40,799 nucleotides of DNA from Streptococcus suis (GTDB lineage: Bacteria; Bacillota; Bacilli; Lactobacillales; Streptococcaceae). Made by a program: the position numbers and the translations under genes. The first letter of the stretch is position 1; every line of letters begins with the position of its first letter. This document shows positions 1 through 8,210 of the stretch, piece after piece. The notes beneath the pieces were generated by a model. It was not told the DNA's origin and did no database searches. It saw only the letters and a list, made by a program, of their open reading frames with translations. The DNA is taken from NCBI RefSeq assembly GCF_002964045.1, contig NZ_POPB01000345.1:1-40799 (forward strand). Direction: 5' to 3'.

Positions 1-27
1 TTTTCTTTGTGTAGCATAGGAGAACCT

Positions 28-52
28 CATAAGTCCTTTTTCTTATATTATA
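28..52 (-). promoter_or_regulatory. possible promoter and start of a gene leaving the left edge
   Basis: On the minus strand a TATAAT hexamer (52-47) is followed by AAGGA and an ATG at 30-28, from which ten codons stay open to the window edge. I do not recognise the ten residues, and no convincing -35 element is visible. It may be the start of the next gene downstream of the serine operon, but the evidence is thin. Confidence 0.25.
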
Positions 53-73
53 CTCCTAAATACGAAGAAAAGC

Positions 74-100
74 CCTTAGAAAATCAATTCTAAGGACTTT
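74..100. terminator. intrinsic terminator hairpin
   Basis: The arms CCTTAGAA (74-81) and TTCTAAGG (88-95) form a perfect 8-bp stem with a 6-nt loop. On the minus strand the stem is followed by GGCTTTTCTT. It backs up the hairpin at 113-140 at the end of the serC-serA operon. Confidence 0.6.
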
Positions 101-112
101 GTCTTCAGTCTG

Positions 113-140
113 AAATCTCGGCCTTATAAGCCGAGATTTT
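113..140. terminator. terminator overlapping the stop of the Spx/ArsC-like gene
   Basis: AAATCTCGGC (113-122) pairs perfectly with GCCGAGATTT (130-139). The stop codon of the upstream minus-strand gene lies in the loop. A second hairpin follows at 74-95. Confidence 0.6.
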
Positions 141-477
141 CATATTTTGTTCGATAGCCAATCTGCAAGATTTTTCCATCCTGAATCAGCAAGGGACGCT
201 TAATCAGCATGCCATCATTGGATAACAGTTCCAAAGCTTGATCCACCGTTAAACTGTCAAATTTATCCTTAAGACCAAGTTCACGGTAGCTATTGCCTGA
301 TGTGTTAAAATACTTTTTCAATTCAAGACCCGTTTCTTCCATCCAGGCTTTGAGCTGGTCTGCACTGGGCGGCGTTGCCTTGATGTCAATAGCTTCAAAT
401 TCCAAGCCCAAACTCTTCAACTCTGCCTTGGCCGCTCGGCAGGTCGAACATTTAGGATATTCATAAAATAATATCAT
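124..477 (-). CDS. Spx/ArsC-family thioredoxin-fold protein
   Basis: This 117-residue protein belongs to the arsenate reductase/Spx/MgsR family. It opens with a beta strand and a redox CSTC (CxxC) motif at residues 10-13, and near the C-terminus has a KRPLLI segment containing the family's conserved Arg-Pro. Length matches the family (about 115-130). The start follows GAGGTGA with 4-nt spacing, and the ATGA overlap with the stop of the ogt gene implies translational coupling. As the last gene of the serC-GNAT-serA-ogt operon it may be a reductase or an Spx-like RNA polymerase-binding regulator; the sequence alone does not decide which. There is no arsenic-resistance gene nearby, so a true arsenate reductase is unlikely. 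Confidence 0.85.
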   Translation of the reverse strand: MILFYEYPKCSTCRAAKAELKSLGLEFEAIDIKATPPSADQLKAWMEETGLELKKYFNTSGNSYRELGLKDKFDSLTVDQALELLSNDGMLIKRPLLIQDGKILQIGYRTKYENLGL

Positions 478-968
478 TTCTTCACCTCAAAGTGTAGATT
501 TTCATGTTGCAAGAGCCAGATTTTCTTGTCCAAGCCACCTGCATAACCTGTTAATTGTCCCTTTTGATTAAGAACACGATGACAGGGGACAATGATAGAG
601 TAAGGATTTCGCCCAACTGCTCCACCAATTGCCTGACCAGACCGAAGACCAAGTTGCTGGGCAAGTCTTCCATAGTTGGTCGTCTGGCCATGCGGTATCT
701 CTTTTAATAGCCGCCAGACTTTTTCCTGAAATTCCGTTCCAATAGCTTCAAGCGTCAGGCTAGAAAAATCTACATCTTGACCTGAAAAATAAGCATCTAG
801 CAAGAGACTGGTCTGATCTAAAATAGGATGTGAGCCTAGCACAGGCTTTTCATCTAAACCACGTTCAAAAAACTTCTGGTCCTCAAACCAGACACCTCGC
901 AAGCCTTTATCACCGGCCACTAGGGACATGGGACCAATCGGACTCTGGTAGATTGTTTTTACATACAT
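474..968 (-). CDS. ogt: methylated-DNA--protein-cysteine S-methyltransferase
   Basis: This 164-residue suicide DNA-repair protein transfers the alkyl group from O6-methylguanine to its own cysteine. The active-site motif IVPCHRV is present in the C-terminal half, preceded by the helix-turn-helix region (TTNYGRLAQQLG) and by AIGGAVGRNP, the usual asparagine-hinge region. Length is typical of Ogt-type single-domain enzymes. The start lies 2 nt after the serA stop with only a weak SD (AGG), so it is probably translated by coupling to serA. A second ATG 4 nt downstream is out of frame. It overlaps the following Spx/ArsC-like gene by 4 nt. Confidence 0.93.
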   Translation of the reverse strand: MYVKTIYQSPIGPMSLVAGDKGLRGVWFEDQKFFERGLDEKPVLGSHPILDQTSLLLDAYFSGQDVDFSSLTLEAIGTEFQEKVWRLLKEIPHGQTTNYGRLAQQLGLRSGQAIGGAVGRNPYSIIVPCHRVLNQKGQLTGYAGGLDKKIWLLQHENLHFEVKK

Positions 969-970
969 AC

Positions 971-2152
971 CTAGTTTTTATTTTTAATAACACGGACCTT
1001 GACAATAGCATCGGTCGCTTCAAAATTAGTAACCAAAGCGTCAATTTTACTCTTATCTGCCTCATCCAAATCCAGCAAGGTATAGGCATAGTCACCTTTT
1101 GACTTGTTGATGATATTATCAATGTTAATGCCCAATTCAGAAACAGCTGTAGTGATTTTAGCCACCATGTTTGGAATATTTTTATTAATCAAGGTAATAC
1201 GATATGGAGCATCCAAAAATTGTTTGACATTTGGGAAATTGACGGAGTTGATGATTTCACCTGTCTCCATAAAGCGACGAATGGTCTGACCAGCCGCAAT
1301 GGCACAGTTGAGCTCCGCTTCTTCTGTTGAACCACCAACGTGTGGGAAGACGATGATATTATCTTTATTCAACACTTCTTCAGTACCAAAGTCAGTGATG
1401 TAATTCTTGATAACCCCTGCTTCAATGGCTTCAAACAAATCGGCATTGTTAACCAACTCACCACGGGCAAAGTTGATTAAGGTTGTCCCTTTTTTCATTT
1501 GACCAAAACTATCCGCATTAAATAAACCACGTGTTTTGTCTGTTAAAGGAACATGAACAGAAATGTAGTCAGCATTGGTAAAGACTTCTTTCAAATCATC
1601 CACACGTTTGACGTGACTTGAGATAGTCCAAGCTGTTTCAACAGACACGTACGGATCGTAGCCAAGTACATTCATACCGAGACGGCGAGCATCGTTAGCG
1701 ATGCGAGCACCGATAGCACCAAGTCCGATAACACCAAGAGTCTTACCTGAAATTTCTGTCCCTGCAAACTGCTTCTTACCTGCCTCCACTTGCTTTGGCA
1801 CATCATCACCTGAAAGCGTGTTAGCCCAGGCTGTCGCTCCGATATAGTCACGAGCAGACAAGAGGATAGAAGCAAGCACTGCCTCTTTTACGGCATTGGC
1901 ATTAGCACCTGGAGTATTGAAGACCACAATCCCTTTCTCAGTAGCTTCCTCAATAGGAATGTTATTGGTCCCTGCTCCCGCACGCGCAATAGCCTTGAGA
2001 TTTTCAGGAAAATCAAAACCGTGCAAGTTTTCAGAACGGATGATAAAGGCATCTGGATTGACAGCATGGTCACCATCAATCTGGAAACGATTGCCCAATT
2101 CCTTCAGACCAACTTGGTTAATATTGTTAAAGGTTCGTACGCTAAATACCAT
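971..2152 (-). CDS. serA: D-3-phosphoglycerate dehydrogenase
   Basis: The first enzyme of serine synthesis oxidises 3-phosphoglycerate to 3-phosphohydroxypyruvate using NAD. The 393-residue protein shows the Rossmann motif GVIGLG at 140-145, the catalytic Arg in NFARGEL (about R230), Glu in DFGTEE (E258/E259) and His in FPHVGG (H271). A C-terminal ACT domain starts at about residue 315 (YRITLINKNIPNMV) and probably binds serine for feedback control. The short single-ACT architecture resembles E. coli SerA (410 residues). It shares the strand and pathway with serC, but the two are separated by the GNAT gene and a 388-bp repeat-rich gap. A terminator-like hairpin lies just before the start. Confidence 0.95.
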   Translation of the reverse strand: MVFSVRTFNNINQVGLKELGNRFQIDGDHAVNPDAFIIRSENLHGFDFPENLKAIARAGAGTNNIPIEEATEKGIVVFNTPGANANAVKEAVLASILLSARDYIGATAWANTLSGDDVPKQVEAGKKQFAGTEISGKTLGVIGLGAIGARIANDARRLGMNVLGYDPYVSVETAWTISSHVKRVDDLKEVFTNADYISVHVPLTDKTRGLFNADSFGQMKKGTTLINFARGELVNNADLFEAIEAGVIKNYITDFGTEEVLNKDNIIVFPHVGGSTEEAELNCAIAAGQTIRRFMETGEIINSVNFPNVKQFLDAPYRITLINKNIPNMVAKITTAVSELGINIDNIINKSKGDYAYTLLDLDEADKSKIDALVTNFEATDAIVKVRVIKNKN

Positions 2153-2165
2153 TTTTCTTACCTAA

Positions 2166-2189
2166 AAAGGCGGAAGAGCTACCGCCTGA
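2166..2189 (-). promoter_or_regulatory. terminator-like hairpin directly upstream of serA
   Basis: On the minus strand GGCGG (2173-2169 region) and CCGCC enclose an 8-nt loop and are followed by TTTTT and the weak serA SD. The stem ends about 17 nt before the ATG. It could attenuate serA transcription or simply terminate read-through; no leader peptide with its own SD is seen. Confidence 0.4.
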
Positions 2190-2279
2190 CTTTCATTTTT
2201 ATTATTTACAGTCTTATAGTTTGCTTTTAGTACTAGCTTCAAAGGTTCGGGGAACCTTTGGAGGCTGGAAATAAAGAGG

Positions 2280-2445
2280 CTGGGTAAAAAGTCCTGCCAC
2301 ACTTCTCAGAGTTCGTGTCAACATCTCAGCGCAGTGGTTGATTGGCAGATTTGTTCGTGTTTCACACTCCAAATCTGACCTAATCAACTGTGCGGGGGTG
2401 GGAAGACGAACTCTTTTTTGACCAGTCGAGTTCTTTCCCACTCCC
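2280..2445 (+). repeat. 166-bp dispersed structured repeat, copy 1
   Basis: This segment is closely similar over its whole length to 32403-32568, in the same orientation. It contains an imperfect stem with arms of about 24 nt (GCGCAGTGGTTGATTGGCAG pairing with a TAATCAACTGTGCG arm) and a second stem pairing GGGGGTGGGAAG...AACTC with GAGTTCTTTCCCACTCCC. No reading frame is shared between the copies. Here it lies antisense to the serine operon. Whether it has a published name I cannot say. Confidence 0.8.
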
Positions 2446-2540
2446 ATCAAAAGTCGCAGCTAACTTCAATAATACAGTGGAGTATTAAAGGTTGGAAATA
2501 AGGAAATGAAGTTTCCTTCGTTGATGTAATAAAAGATAAA

Positions 2541-3101
2541 CTAGGAGACTGGGCCTAAGAGCCAACGGTCGTCTTCACTTATCTCCTGATAGAGACTGCG
2601 TTCGCTCTTGTGCTTGATTTTTTGGTAAGCTAGGCGTTCGCCGTCCAAGGGAACTTTTCCACAATAGACAAAACCTAGCTTTTCCAGAATATGCTGCATG
2701 GGCAAGTTTTTCTCATGGGTATCACAGCGGAAGTCTGGCCCCTTTTGCCCTTCGATAATCCCTTGCAGGAAGGTCTGAACCACACCCTGTCCCTGAAACT
2801 CCTTGGCTACTGCCACACGATGAATAGTGGTGTAAAGGGGATTGTTGTGCTGCCACTTGCCGTCGAAAATAGCTTCATAGGCAGCCTCTGTCCCACGAAA
2901 GACAGCCGCATAAACCGCAACCTTTCCGTCCACCAGACCAACATAGCCCTTGCCTGTTAAAATATCATCAAAAATCGTATCATGGTCAGGGTAAGCCCCT
3001 TGCCACTGGCTACTGCCAGAAGCTGCTAGAAAGGCTCTTGCCTGATCAATAATCTGACTAATAGCTGCTACTTCATTAGGATGAGCAAGACGGATTTCCA
3101 T
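2541..3101 (-). CDS. GNAT-family N-acetyltransferase
   Basis: This 186-residue protein has the GNAT fold: an N-terminal helix pair, GYVGLVDGKVAVYAAVF strands, the acyl-CoA loop FQGQGV, and the closing motif MQHILEKLGFVYCGKV. The substrate is unknown. Its start codon overlaps the serC stop (TAATG), with GGAG upstream inside serC, so it is translationally coupled to serC. It could modify an amino acid or a small metabolite linked to serine metabolism, but that rests only on position. Confidence 0.85.
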   Translation of the reverse strand: MEIRLAHPNEVAAISQIIDQARAFLAASGSSQWQGAYPDHDTIFDDILTGKGYVGLVDGKVAVYAAVFRGTEAAYEAIFDGKWQHNNPLYTTIHRVAVAKEFQGQGVVQTFLQGIIEGQKGPDFRCDTHEKNLPMQHILEKLGFVYCGKVPLDGERLAYQKIKHKSERSLYQEISEDDRWLLGPVS

Positions 3102-4192
3102 TAGGCATTCTCCGCTTCAAATTTCTTCATAAAGTCAATCAAATCAACCACACCTTGGCGTGGGAAGGCATTGTAAAGTGATGCCCGCATTCCACCAACA
3201 GAACGGTGTCCCTTGATATTCTTAAAGCCTGCCGCTGTCGCTTCTTTGACAAACTTGGCATCCAATTCCTCGCTTGGTGAAACGAATGGAATGTTGGCTA
3301 CTGAACGCTCTTCTTTTTTACGGACAGGGTTGCTGTAAAAAGCTGACGCGTCAATATAGTCGTAGAGCAGACCTGCTTTTTCACGGTTGATTTTCTCCAT
3401 TTCATCCACACCACCGATTTCCTTGACCCACTCAAAGACAAGTTTGGAAATGTAGATAGAGTAAGCTGGCGGCGTATTATAGAGCGATTCATTTTCTGCT
3501 TGAATGCGGTAGTCCAACATGCTTGAAAGCATTGGTTGGTCGTTGAGGAAATCCTCACGGATAATGACAACTGTCACACCAGCTGGACCAATATTCTTCT
3601 GAGCACCTGCATAAATCATAGCAAAGTCTTCTACATTGTAACGAGCTGCCAAGATGTTTGAAGACATATCACCAATAACTGGAACACCGTTGGTATCTGG
3701 AATGTCATAGACAGCTGTACCTTCAATAGTATTGTTGGTTGTCAAGTGAACATAGGCTGCACTTGGATCAATGTCATTTTTATTAAAGGTCGGCAATTCT
3801 GCATAGGTGATGTCTTCTGTTGAACCTAGCAAAATTGGTTCAAAATCAATAGTCTTAGATAGTTTCACTGCCTCTGTATAGGCTTTTTTACCCCAAGAAC
3901 CACCTGCTAGATAGTAAGCTTTCTTTCCTTGAGCAAAGTTGAGCGGAATCATGGTGAATTCCAATGATGCTCCGCCTTGCAAAAACATCACCTTGTAGTT
4001 GTCAGGAATAGCCATGAGTTCACGTAGAGTTGCCTCAGCACCTTTAATAATGTCGTCGAAGTCTTTGGAGCGATGGGACATCTCCAAAACACTCATTCCC
4101 GAACCATTGTAGTCCAAGAATTCAGCTTGAGCACGTTCAAGCACTGGTTTTGGCAATACTGCAGGACCTGCAGAGAAGTTGTAGATCGTCAT
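3101..4192 (-). CDS. serC: phosphoserine aminotransferase
   Basis: This PLP enzyme converts 3-phosphohydroxypyruvate and glutamate to phosphoserine, the second step of serine synthesis. The 363-residue protein begins with the family signature [10 protein letters not shown]. The Schiff-base lysine is K199 in [11 protein letters not shown], and [14 protein letters not shown] near the end is the conserved phosphate-binding segment. I chose the ATG at 4192, which follows GGAGGG by 5 nt, rather than one ten codons upstream without an SD. It is first in the serC-GNAT-serA-ogt operon. serB, for the last step, is not in the window. Confidence 0.95.
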   Translation of the reverse strand: MTIYNFSAGPAVLPKPVLERAQAEFLDYNGSGMSVLEMSHRSKDFDDIIKGAEATLRELMAIPDNYKVMFLQGGASLEFTMIPLNFAQGKKAYYLAGGSWGKKAYTEAVKLSKTIDFEPILLGSTEDITYAELPTFNKNDIDPSAAYVHLTTNNTIEGTAVYDIPDTNGVPVIGDMSSNILAARYNVEDFAMIYAGAQKNIGPAGVTVVIIREDFLNDQPMLSSMLDYRIQAENESLYNTPPAYSIYISKLVFEWVKEIGGVDEMEKINREKAGLLYDYIDASAFYSNPVRKKEERSVANIPFVSPSEELDAKFVKEATAAGFKNIKGHRSVGGMRASLYNAFPRQGVVDLIDFMKKFEAENA

Positions 4193-4220
4193 AAAATCCC
4201 TCCAAAAATGTAATGTGTTC

Positions 4221-4246
4221 ATTATATCACAAATTTTCAGACTATT
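4221..4246 (-). promoter_or_regulatory. serC promoter with a CodY-like box
   Basis: The minus strand carries an extended -10, TGATATAAT (4229-4221), about 30 nt before the serC start. Immediately upstream, AATTTTCAGACTATT (plus strand 4232-4246) matches the CodY consensus AATTTTCWGAAAATT at 13 of 15 positions. The box would overlap the spacer, as in the two liv promoters. Confidence 0.45.
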
Positions 4247-4289
4247 CCATAAAATTAACTGAATTCTAAGAAAAGATACGGAAATTAGA

Positions 4290-4313
4290 AAAGACTAGGC
4301 CTTAACCTAGTCC
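4290..4313 (-). terminator. rsmI terminator
   Basis: GACTAGG (4293-4299) pairs with CCTAGTC (4306-4312), followed on the minus strand by TTTTC. The hairpin contains the rsmI stop codon region and separates the tmk-rsmI operon from serC. Confidence 0.65.
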
Positions 4314-5165
4314 ATGGTACACATCATATACTTCTTGTTTTTTGAGTTGGTAGCGTTTGGCAACTTCTTTAATGGCCTGGTTGGGCTTGCGACCTGCTGC
4401 GATTTCCTTTTCCACCTCAGCTTTTAAATCCACATCTTCTGCAGATGGCATCTCTTCTTCACCAGCACCAGCGACAATAAGCAGGCATTCTCCTTTTAGA
4501 GGGTTGTCATTCAAATAGTCTAAAACTTCTGAAATAGTGCCTCGCTGGTATTCTTCATAGAGTTTGGTCAATTCTCGCACGACTGTCACCTGGCGGTCTC
4601 CATAAACAGAAAGCATGTTTTCCAAGGTATCTGCCACCCGATAAGGAGATTCATAGAAAATCTGCGTCTCAGGATAGGCCCGTTTCTCTTGGAAAAAATC
4701 CTTTTGCTGCCCTGCTTTTCGCGGTAAAAATCCATAGAATATATGTGGTTGCGGAGCCAAGCCAGAAGCAATCAAGGCTGTAATTCCAGCGGACGCACCA
4801 GGCAATGCCACAACAGGTATGTCTTCTGCAATAGCTGCCTTTACCAAGTCATGACCTGGATCTGAGATGGAAGGCAAGCCTGCATCAGATACCTGGGCAA
4901 TGGACTGACCCGACTTGAGCCAATCAATCAAGACTGGAATTTTTTCATGGGCATTGTGTTCATGAAAAGAGATTTGCCTGGTTTCAATCTCAAAATGTTT
5001 GAGCAAGAGTCCTGTATTTCGTGTGTCTTCTGCCGCAATCATATCGACATCCTTCAAGGTTTGAATAGCTCGGAAGGTCATATCTTGCAAATTTCCAATT
5101 GGAGTCGGAACCAAGAAAAGACTCCCAAAACTTGTCTGACCCTTAAATGATTTTTGTACTTTCAT
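4302..5165 (-). CDS. rsmI: 16S rRNA (cytidine(1402)-2'-O)-methyltransferase
   Basis: This 287-residue tetrapyrrole-methylase-fold enzyme 2'-O-methylates C1402 in the ribosomal decoding centre. Diagnostic segments are LVPTPIGNLQDMTFRA near the N-terminus, AEDTRNTGLLL, VSDAGLPSISDPGHDLV, and VALPGASAGITALIASGL for SAM binding. The C-terminal tail KPNQAIKEVAKRYQLKKQEVY is the usual small helical domain. It begins right at the yabA stop (tgagATG) with little SD, indicating coupling. It is the last gene of tmk-holB-yabA-rsmI. Confidence 0.95.
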   Translation of the reverse strand: MKVQKSFKGQTSFGSLFLVPTPIGNLQDMTFRAIQTLKDVDMIAAEDTRNTGLLLKHFEIETRQISFHEHNAHEKIPVLIDWLKSGQSIAQVSDAGLPSISDPGHDLVKAAIAEDIPVVALPGASAGITALIASGLAPQPHIFYGFLPRKAGQQKDFFQEKRAYPETQIFYESPYRVADTLENMLSVYGDRQVTVVRELTKLYEEYQRGTISEVLDYLNDNPLKGECLLIVAGAGEEEMPSAEDVDLKAEVEKEIAAGRKPNQAIKEVAKRYQLKKQEVYDVYHGLG

Positions 5166-5166
5166 C

Positions 5167-5484
5167 TCAATCTCGATTCAATAGTTCAATACAGAACATA
5201 CAAGGCTCGTCGTTATCCCTGCGTTGTCCATAAGAAAAGGTACAGATATGAAAACCATCTTCGTAAATGTTTTCCAGATTTTCCTTACCAAAATTGGAAG
5301 ACTTATGCCCTGTCTTATCTTCTTTTTCAAGACGCTCTCTTAGTTTGGAATTTTCCAAACGGAGAGTCGTATTTTCGTCAATGACACCCTGTAAATGTTT
5401 CTTAATGGCATCAACTTCTGCCAAGGTCGTCAAGAGATTCTGTGAAAAATCATCAAGGGCATCAAAAATTTCTTTCTTATCCAT
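5167..5484 (-). CDS. yabA: DNA replication initiation control protein YabA
   Basis: This 105-residue protein restrains initiation by binding DnaA and the DNA polymerase clamp. The N-terminal two thirds is a charged coiled coil with heptad leucines ([20 protein letters not shown] through LRERLEKE). The C-terminus holds the small zinc-binding domain with His, Cys and a terminal CMFC pair (FHICTF...CMFC). Length matches YabA (105-120). The start follows AAAGGA with 5-nt spacing. It lies between holB and rsmI, as expected from the conserved Firmicute order. Confidence 0.93.
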   Translation of the reverse strand: MDKKEIFDALDDFSQNLLTTLAEVDAIKKHLQGVIDENTTLRLENSKLRERLEKEDKTGHKSSNFGKENLENIYEDGFHICTFSYGQRRDNDEPCMFCIELLNRD

Positions 5485-5499
5485 GGTCTTCCTTTCTAT

Positions 5500-6384
5500 T
5501 TATTTTAGTGTCACATATTCTAAACTGTTCTGTAGGCTAACATTTGCCTGCCACATGAGTTTGGCTTTCAAAACGATATCCATTTTTTCCCGTGCCAATG
5601 GCTCCATCATTTTTTCAGCCAAGAGCAAACTAAGGAGATCAAACAATCGGCCCTGCTCTGCTTTTTCCACAGCTAAAGAAACTAAGGTCCCCACTTGCAA
5701 ATAAGCTTGATTTGGGTTAAGGAGGAGCAAATCAATGAACTTTTTAGACTGGCCAATTAAATCTATGAAACTTTTATTTTCTGCTAACTTCCTTGCCTCA
5801 TCTTGACTGGATACCAGTCGCGCCAAAATTGTTGCATCGGATTTCAACAAGCCTTCTTCTTCCAACATGCGTTCCAGGGCTGGTAGATTTTTAGGAAAGC
5901 CAATAATCTGAGTCCGACTCTTTATGGTTGGGAGGACTGCCTCTTCCTGATTGGTCAATAGAAAAATATGAATATCCGATTGTGGTTCTTCAATCACTTT
6001 GAGAAGGGAATTAGCTGCATTTGCATGCATTTTTTCTGCATCTCGTATGATGAAAACCTGTTTACTCGATTCAAAACCAGACTGCGAAAAATTCTTGACC
6101 AATTCGCGTACCGTTTCCGTCTTGATGATATTGCCCTGAGGAGCTAGCAAGGTCACATCAGAAAATTCACCCGCTTCAATCAAGCGACATGGACGACAAT
6201 TCTGGCAGGGCAAAACACCCGCTTTTTCCAGACAAAATAAAGACTGGCTCAGCAAAATCGCCATGTCATAACTGGCAAAATCACCAGAAAACAGATAGGC
6301 ATGGGCCAGACGATTTTGCTCTAAAATGGTAAGAAATCGTTGAAATACGATAGGCTGTAAAGCTTTTAGTTCCTCAATCTTCAT
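5500..6384 (-). CDS. holB: DNA polymerase III delta' subunit
   Basis: This clamp-loader subunit is 294 residues long. It shows the AAA+ fold with [15 protein letters not shown] in place of a canonical Walker A, as expected for a non-hydrolysing delta' subunit. It also has the zinc-binding cysteine cluster (C then CQNCRPC, about residues 52-65), the sensor-1-like [15 protein letters not shown], and [17 protein letters not shown]. Its ATG overlaps the tmk stop (ATGA). It ends 15 nt before yabA. Confidence 0.92.
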   Translation of the reverse strand: MKIEELKALQPIVFQRFLTILEQNRLAHAYLFSGDFASYDMAILLSQSLFCLEKAGVLPCQNCRPCRLIEAGEFSDVTLLAPQGNIIKTETVRELVKNFSQSGFESSKQVFIIRDAEKMHANAANSLLKVIEEPQSDIHIFLLTNQEEAVLPTIKSRTQIIGFPKNLPALERMLEEEGLLKSDATILARLVSSQDEARKLAENKSFIDLIGQSKKFIDLLLLNPNQAYLQVGTLVSLAVEKAEQGRLFDLLSLLLAEKMMEPLAREKMDIVLKAKLMWQANVSLQNSLEYVTLK

Positions 6385-7019
6385 GTTCTCTCTGCAAACC
6401 GTTTCTGAATCACTGCCAAGGCATCCGCAACAACTGCTTCTAGAGGCTGACTGGCATCAATCTTGACCAAACGCTCTGGCTCTGCTTCTAAAATACTGAG
6501 ATAGCCTTGCCGAACCCGTTTGTGCATATCAGCTTTTTCCATGTCCAGACGATCCACATCCCGATCTGCATTTCGAGCAATTCGAGCCAAGCCCTCTTCT
6601 GTATCGATGTCAAAATAGAGGGTCAGATCTGGTTTCAGACCATCTGTCGCAAACTGGTTGAGCCAGTTAATATCAGCCACATCCAGACCACGTCCAAATC
6701 CCTGGTAAGCAATGGAAGAATCGATAAATCGATCAATCAAAAGCAACTTACCTTCAGCCAAGGGAGGTAAGATTTTTTCTTTCAAGTGCTGGCGACGGGC
6801 TGCGATAAACAGCAACAATTCCGTCTTATCGTCCATCTCAGTATTGGCAGGATTGAGAATAATATTGCGAATCTCTTCAGCAATCGCCACTCCACCTGGT
6901 TCCCTCGTCGTCACGACCTCTGGACCAAGCTCCTGTAAGGCTGGTAACAATTCCTGCAAAACCGTTGTCTTTCCCGCACCATCAGGACCTTCAAATGTAA
7001 TAAAAAAACCGTTTCTCAT
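6381..7019 (-). CDS. tmk: thymidylate kinase
   Basis: This enzyme phosphorylates dTMP to dTDP. In the 212-residue form the P-loop [11 protein letters not shown] is at residues 9-19, the DR motif is in [15 protein letters not shown], and a lid region follows ([13 protein letters not shown]). Two ATGs are adjacent; the second (7019) has GAGG at 5 nt and is preferred, while an upstream in-frame start at 7049 lacks an SD. It heads the tmk-holB-yabA-rsmI operon. Confidence 0.95.
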   Translation of the reverse strand: MRNGFFITFEGPDGAGKTTVLQELLPALQELGPEVVTTREPGGVAIAEEIRNIILNPANTEMDDKTELLLFIAARRQHLKEKILPPLAEGKLLLIDRFIDSSIAYQGFGRGLDVADINWLNQFATDGLKPDLTLYFDIDTEEGLARIARNADRDVDRLDMEKADMHKRVRQGYLSILEAEPERLVKIDASQPLEAVVADALAVIQKRFAERT

Positions 7020-7249
7020 CATTTCCTCGTTCTTAGAACCTGTAGTCACCGTTCAGCACTTCCTTCCAATGCACGTTTTTCAGCTACTCAGCCTTATTTT
7101 TTCAAAATAAAATCAGTATCCAATGAAAAACTGCCTTAATTAGCGAAAAACTATCTCTTATATACAAACACTTTACTTGTGAATGCAGGTTCTTAGATAT
7201 TCATTCCATTTTACCAAAAATTAGCCAAAAAATCACTTGAAAAATTGAC

Positions 7250-7278
7250 TTGTATTTAAGGAGAAAATCTTTTACAAT
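7250..7278 (+). promoter_or_regulatory. putative yitT promoter
   Basis: TTGTAT (7250-7255) and TACAAT (7273-7278) are separated by 17 nt and lie 32 nt before the chosen start. Both hexamers are imperfect. The remaining tmk-yitT gap (7020-7249) is AT-rich, and I see nothing else in it. Confidence 0.4.
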
Positions 7279-7309
7279 TAATATATACACCTGAATGGAG
7301 ATTTTACTT

Positions 7310-8176
7310 ATGGGACAGCTGAAAAATTGTTTACTTATTTTACTCGGTGCTGGCTTGTTTGCATTTGGCTTGAACTACTTGATCATGCCAAACAGACTAT
7401 TCGAAGGCGGGGCAACTGGACTGACCTTGATTATCTACTATCTCTTTCATATACAACCCTGGATTATGAACATTATCATCAATATCCCCTTGTTCTTACT
7501 CGGTTGGAAAATTTTAGGAAAAAAGACCCTGTATCTTAGTATATTCGGTACTTTTGCCGTTACATTCTGGTTAGCAATTTTTGAAAAAATTCCATTTTCA
7601 ATCCAACTCCAACAAGACCTTATCCTGGTCAGCATTCTCGGAGGAATCCTAATGGGGCTGGGCCTTGGAACCATTTTTAGGGCAGGCGGAACAACTGGCG
7701 GAAGTGATATTATTGCCCGAATAGGTCATAAATACCTACCATTTTCTATTGGACAAATCATCCTTTTTGTTGATATATTAATTTTAACATTGATCGTTAT
7801 TGTCTTCAAAGACCTTCGTACCGTGCTTTATACCTTAATGATGCTGACAATTGCTTCTAGAATGATTGATTTTGTTACGGAAGGCGGTTACGGTAGCAAG
7901 GGCGTGATGATTGTTTCGCAAAAATCCGAGCAACTAGCCCAGGCAATAGATAGTGAAATTGAACGAGGGGTAACCTTTATCAAGGCCCAAGGTTTTTACA
8001 GCAAAACCAATATAAATATGATTTATTCTGTCATCTATAAGAGCCAATTACAAGAAATGAAAGAACTCATCCATCGCATCGATCCCCACGCCTTTATCAC
8101 CATTACAGATGCCCGTGAGGTATTGGGGGAAGGATTTACTCTCGACAGGGATAAGAAACCACTCGAGCGACATTGA
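7310..8176 (+). CDS. YitT-family membrane protein (DUF161/DUF2179)
   Basis: This 288-residue protein has about five hydrophobic segments in its first 190 residues (LLILLGAGLFAFGLNYLI, then GATGLTLIIYYL and onward), including the family motif GTIFRAGGTTGGSDIIARI. A soluble C-terminal DUF2179 domain follows (RGVTFIKAQGFYSKTNINMI). The biological role of the family is not established. The ATG at 7310 has GGAG 9 nt upstream; the ATG five codons earlier has no SD. It is the only plus-strand gene between tmk and telA and so splits an otherwise Bacillus-like gene order. Confidence 0.88.
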   Translation: MGQLKNCLLILLGAGLFAFGLNYLIMPNRLFEGGATGLTLIIYYLFHIQPWIMNIIINIPLFLLGWKILGKKTLYLSIFGTFAVTFWLAIFEKIPFSIQLQQDLILVSILGGILMGLGLGTIFRAGGTTGGSDIIARIGHKYLPFSIGQIILFVDILILTLIVIVFKDLRTVLYTLMMLTIASRMIDFVTEGGYGSKGVMIVSQKSEQLAQAIDSEIERGVTFIKAQGFYSKTNINMIYSVIYKSQLQEMKELIHRIDPHAFITITDAREVLGEGFTLDRDKKPLERH

Positions 8177-8207
8177 AAAACTGCAGACCAAAATATCTGC
8201 AGTTTTT
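8176..8207. terminator. bidirectional terminator between yitT and telA
   Basis: AAAAACTGCAGA (8176-8187) and TCTGCAGTTTTT (8196-8207) form a perfect 12-bp stem with an 8-nt loop. It has T runs in both directions and lies between two convergent genes. Confidence 0.85.
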
Positions 8208-8210
8208 GTA

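Larger units (their letters stand above)
2153..2540. other. 388-bp gene-free gap filled with inverted repeats
   Basis: Between the GNAT stop and the serA start there is no credible gene. From left to right it holds a G/C-rich hairpin before serA (2169-2186), a 9-bp perfect stem CAAAGGTTC/GAACCTTTG (2240-2248/2252-2260) followed by GCTGGAAAT, a 166-bp dispersed repeat (2280-2445), a small stem AATAC/GTATT (2472-2487 region), and GGTTGGAAAT followed by GGAAA/TTTCC. The GGTTGGAAAT elements match the units of the array at 12041-12488. Confidence 0.7.

Noticed and set aside
124-477. Functional arsenate reductase
   Set aside because: Although the fold and CxxC fit, no ars operon genes are nearby and the family includes Spx-type regulators, so only the family is called.
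2182-2200. Leader peptide MKVRR before serA
   Set aside because: The short frame has no SD and overlaps the hairpin by chance. It is not comparable to the leader at 35164-35202.
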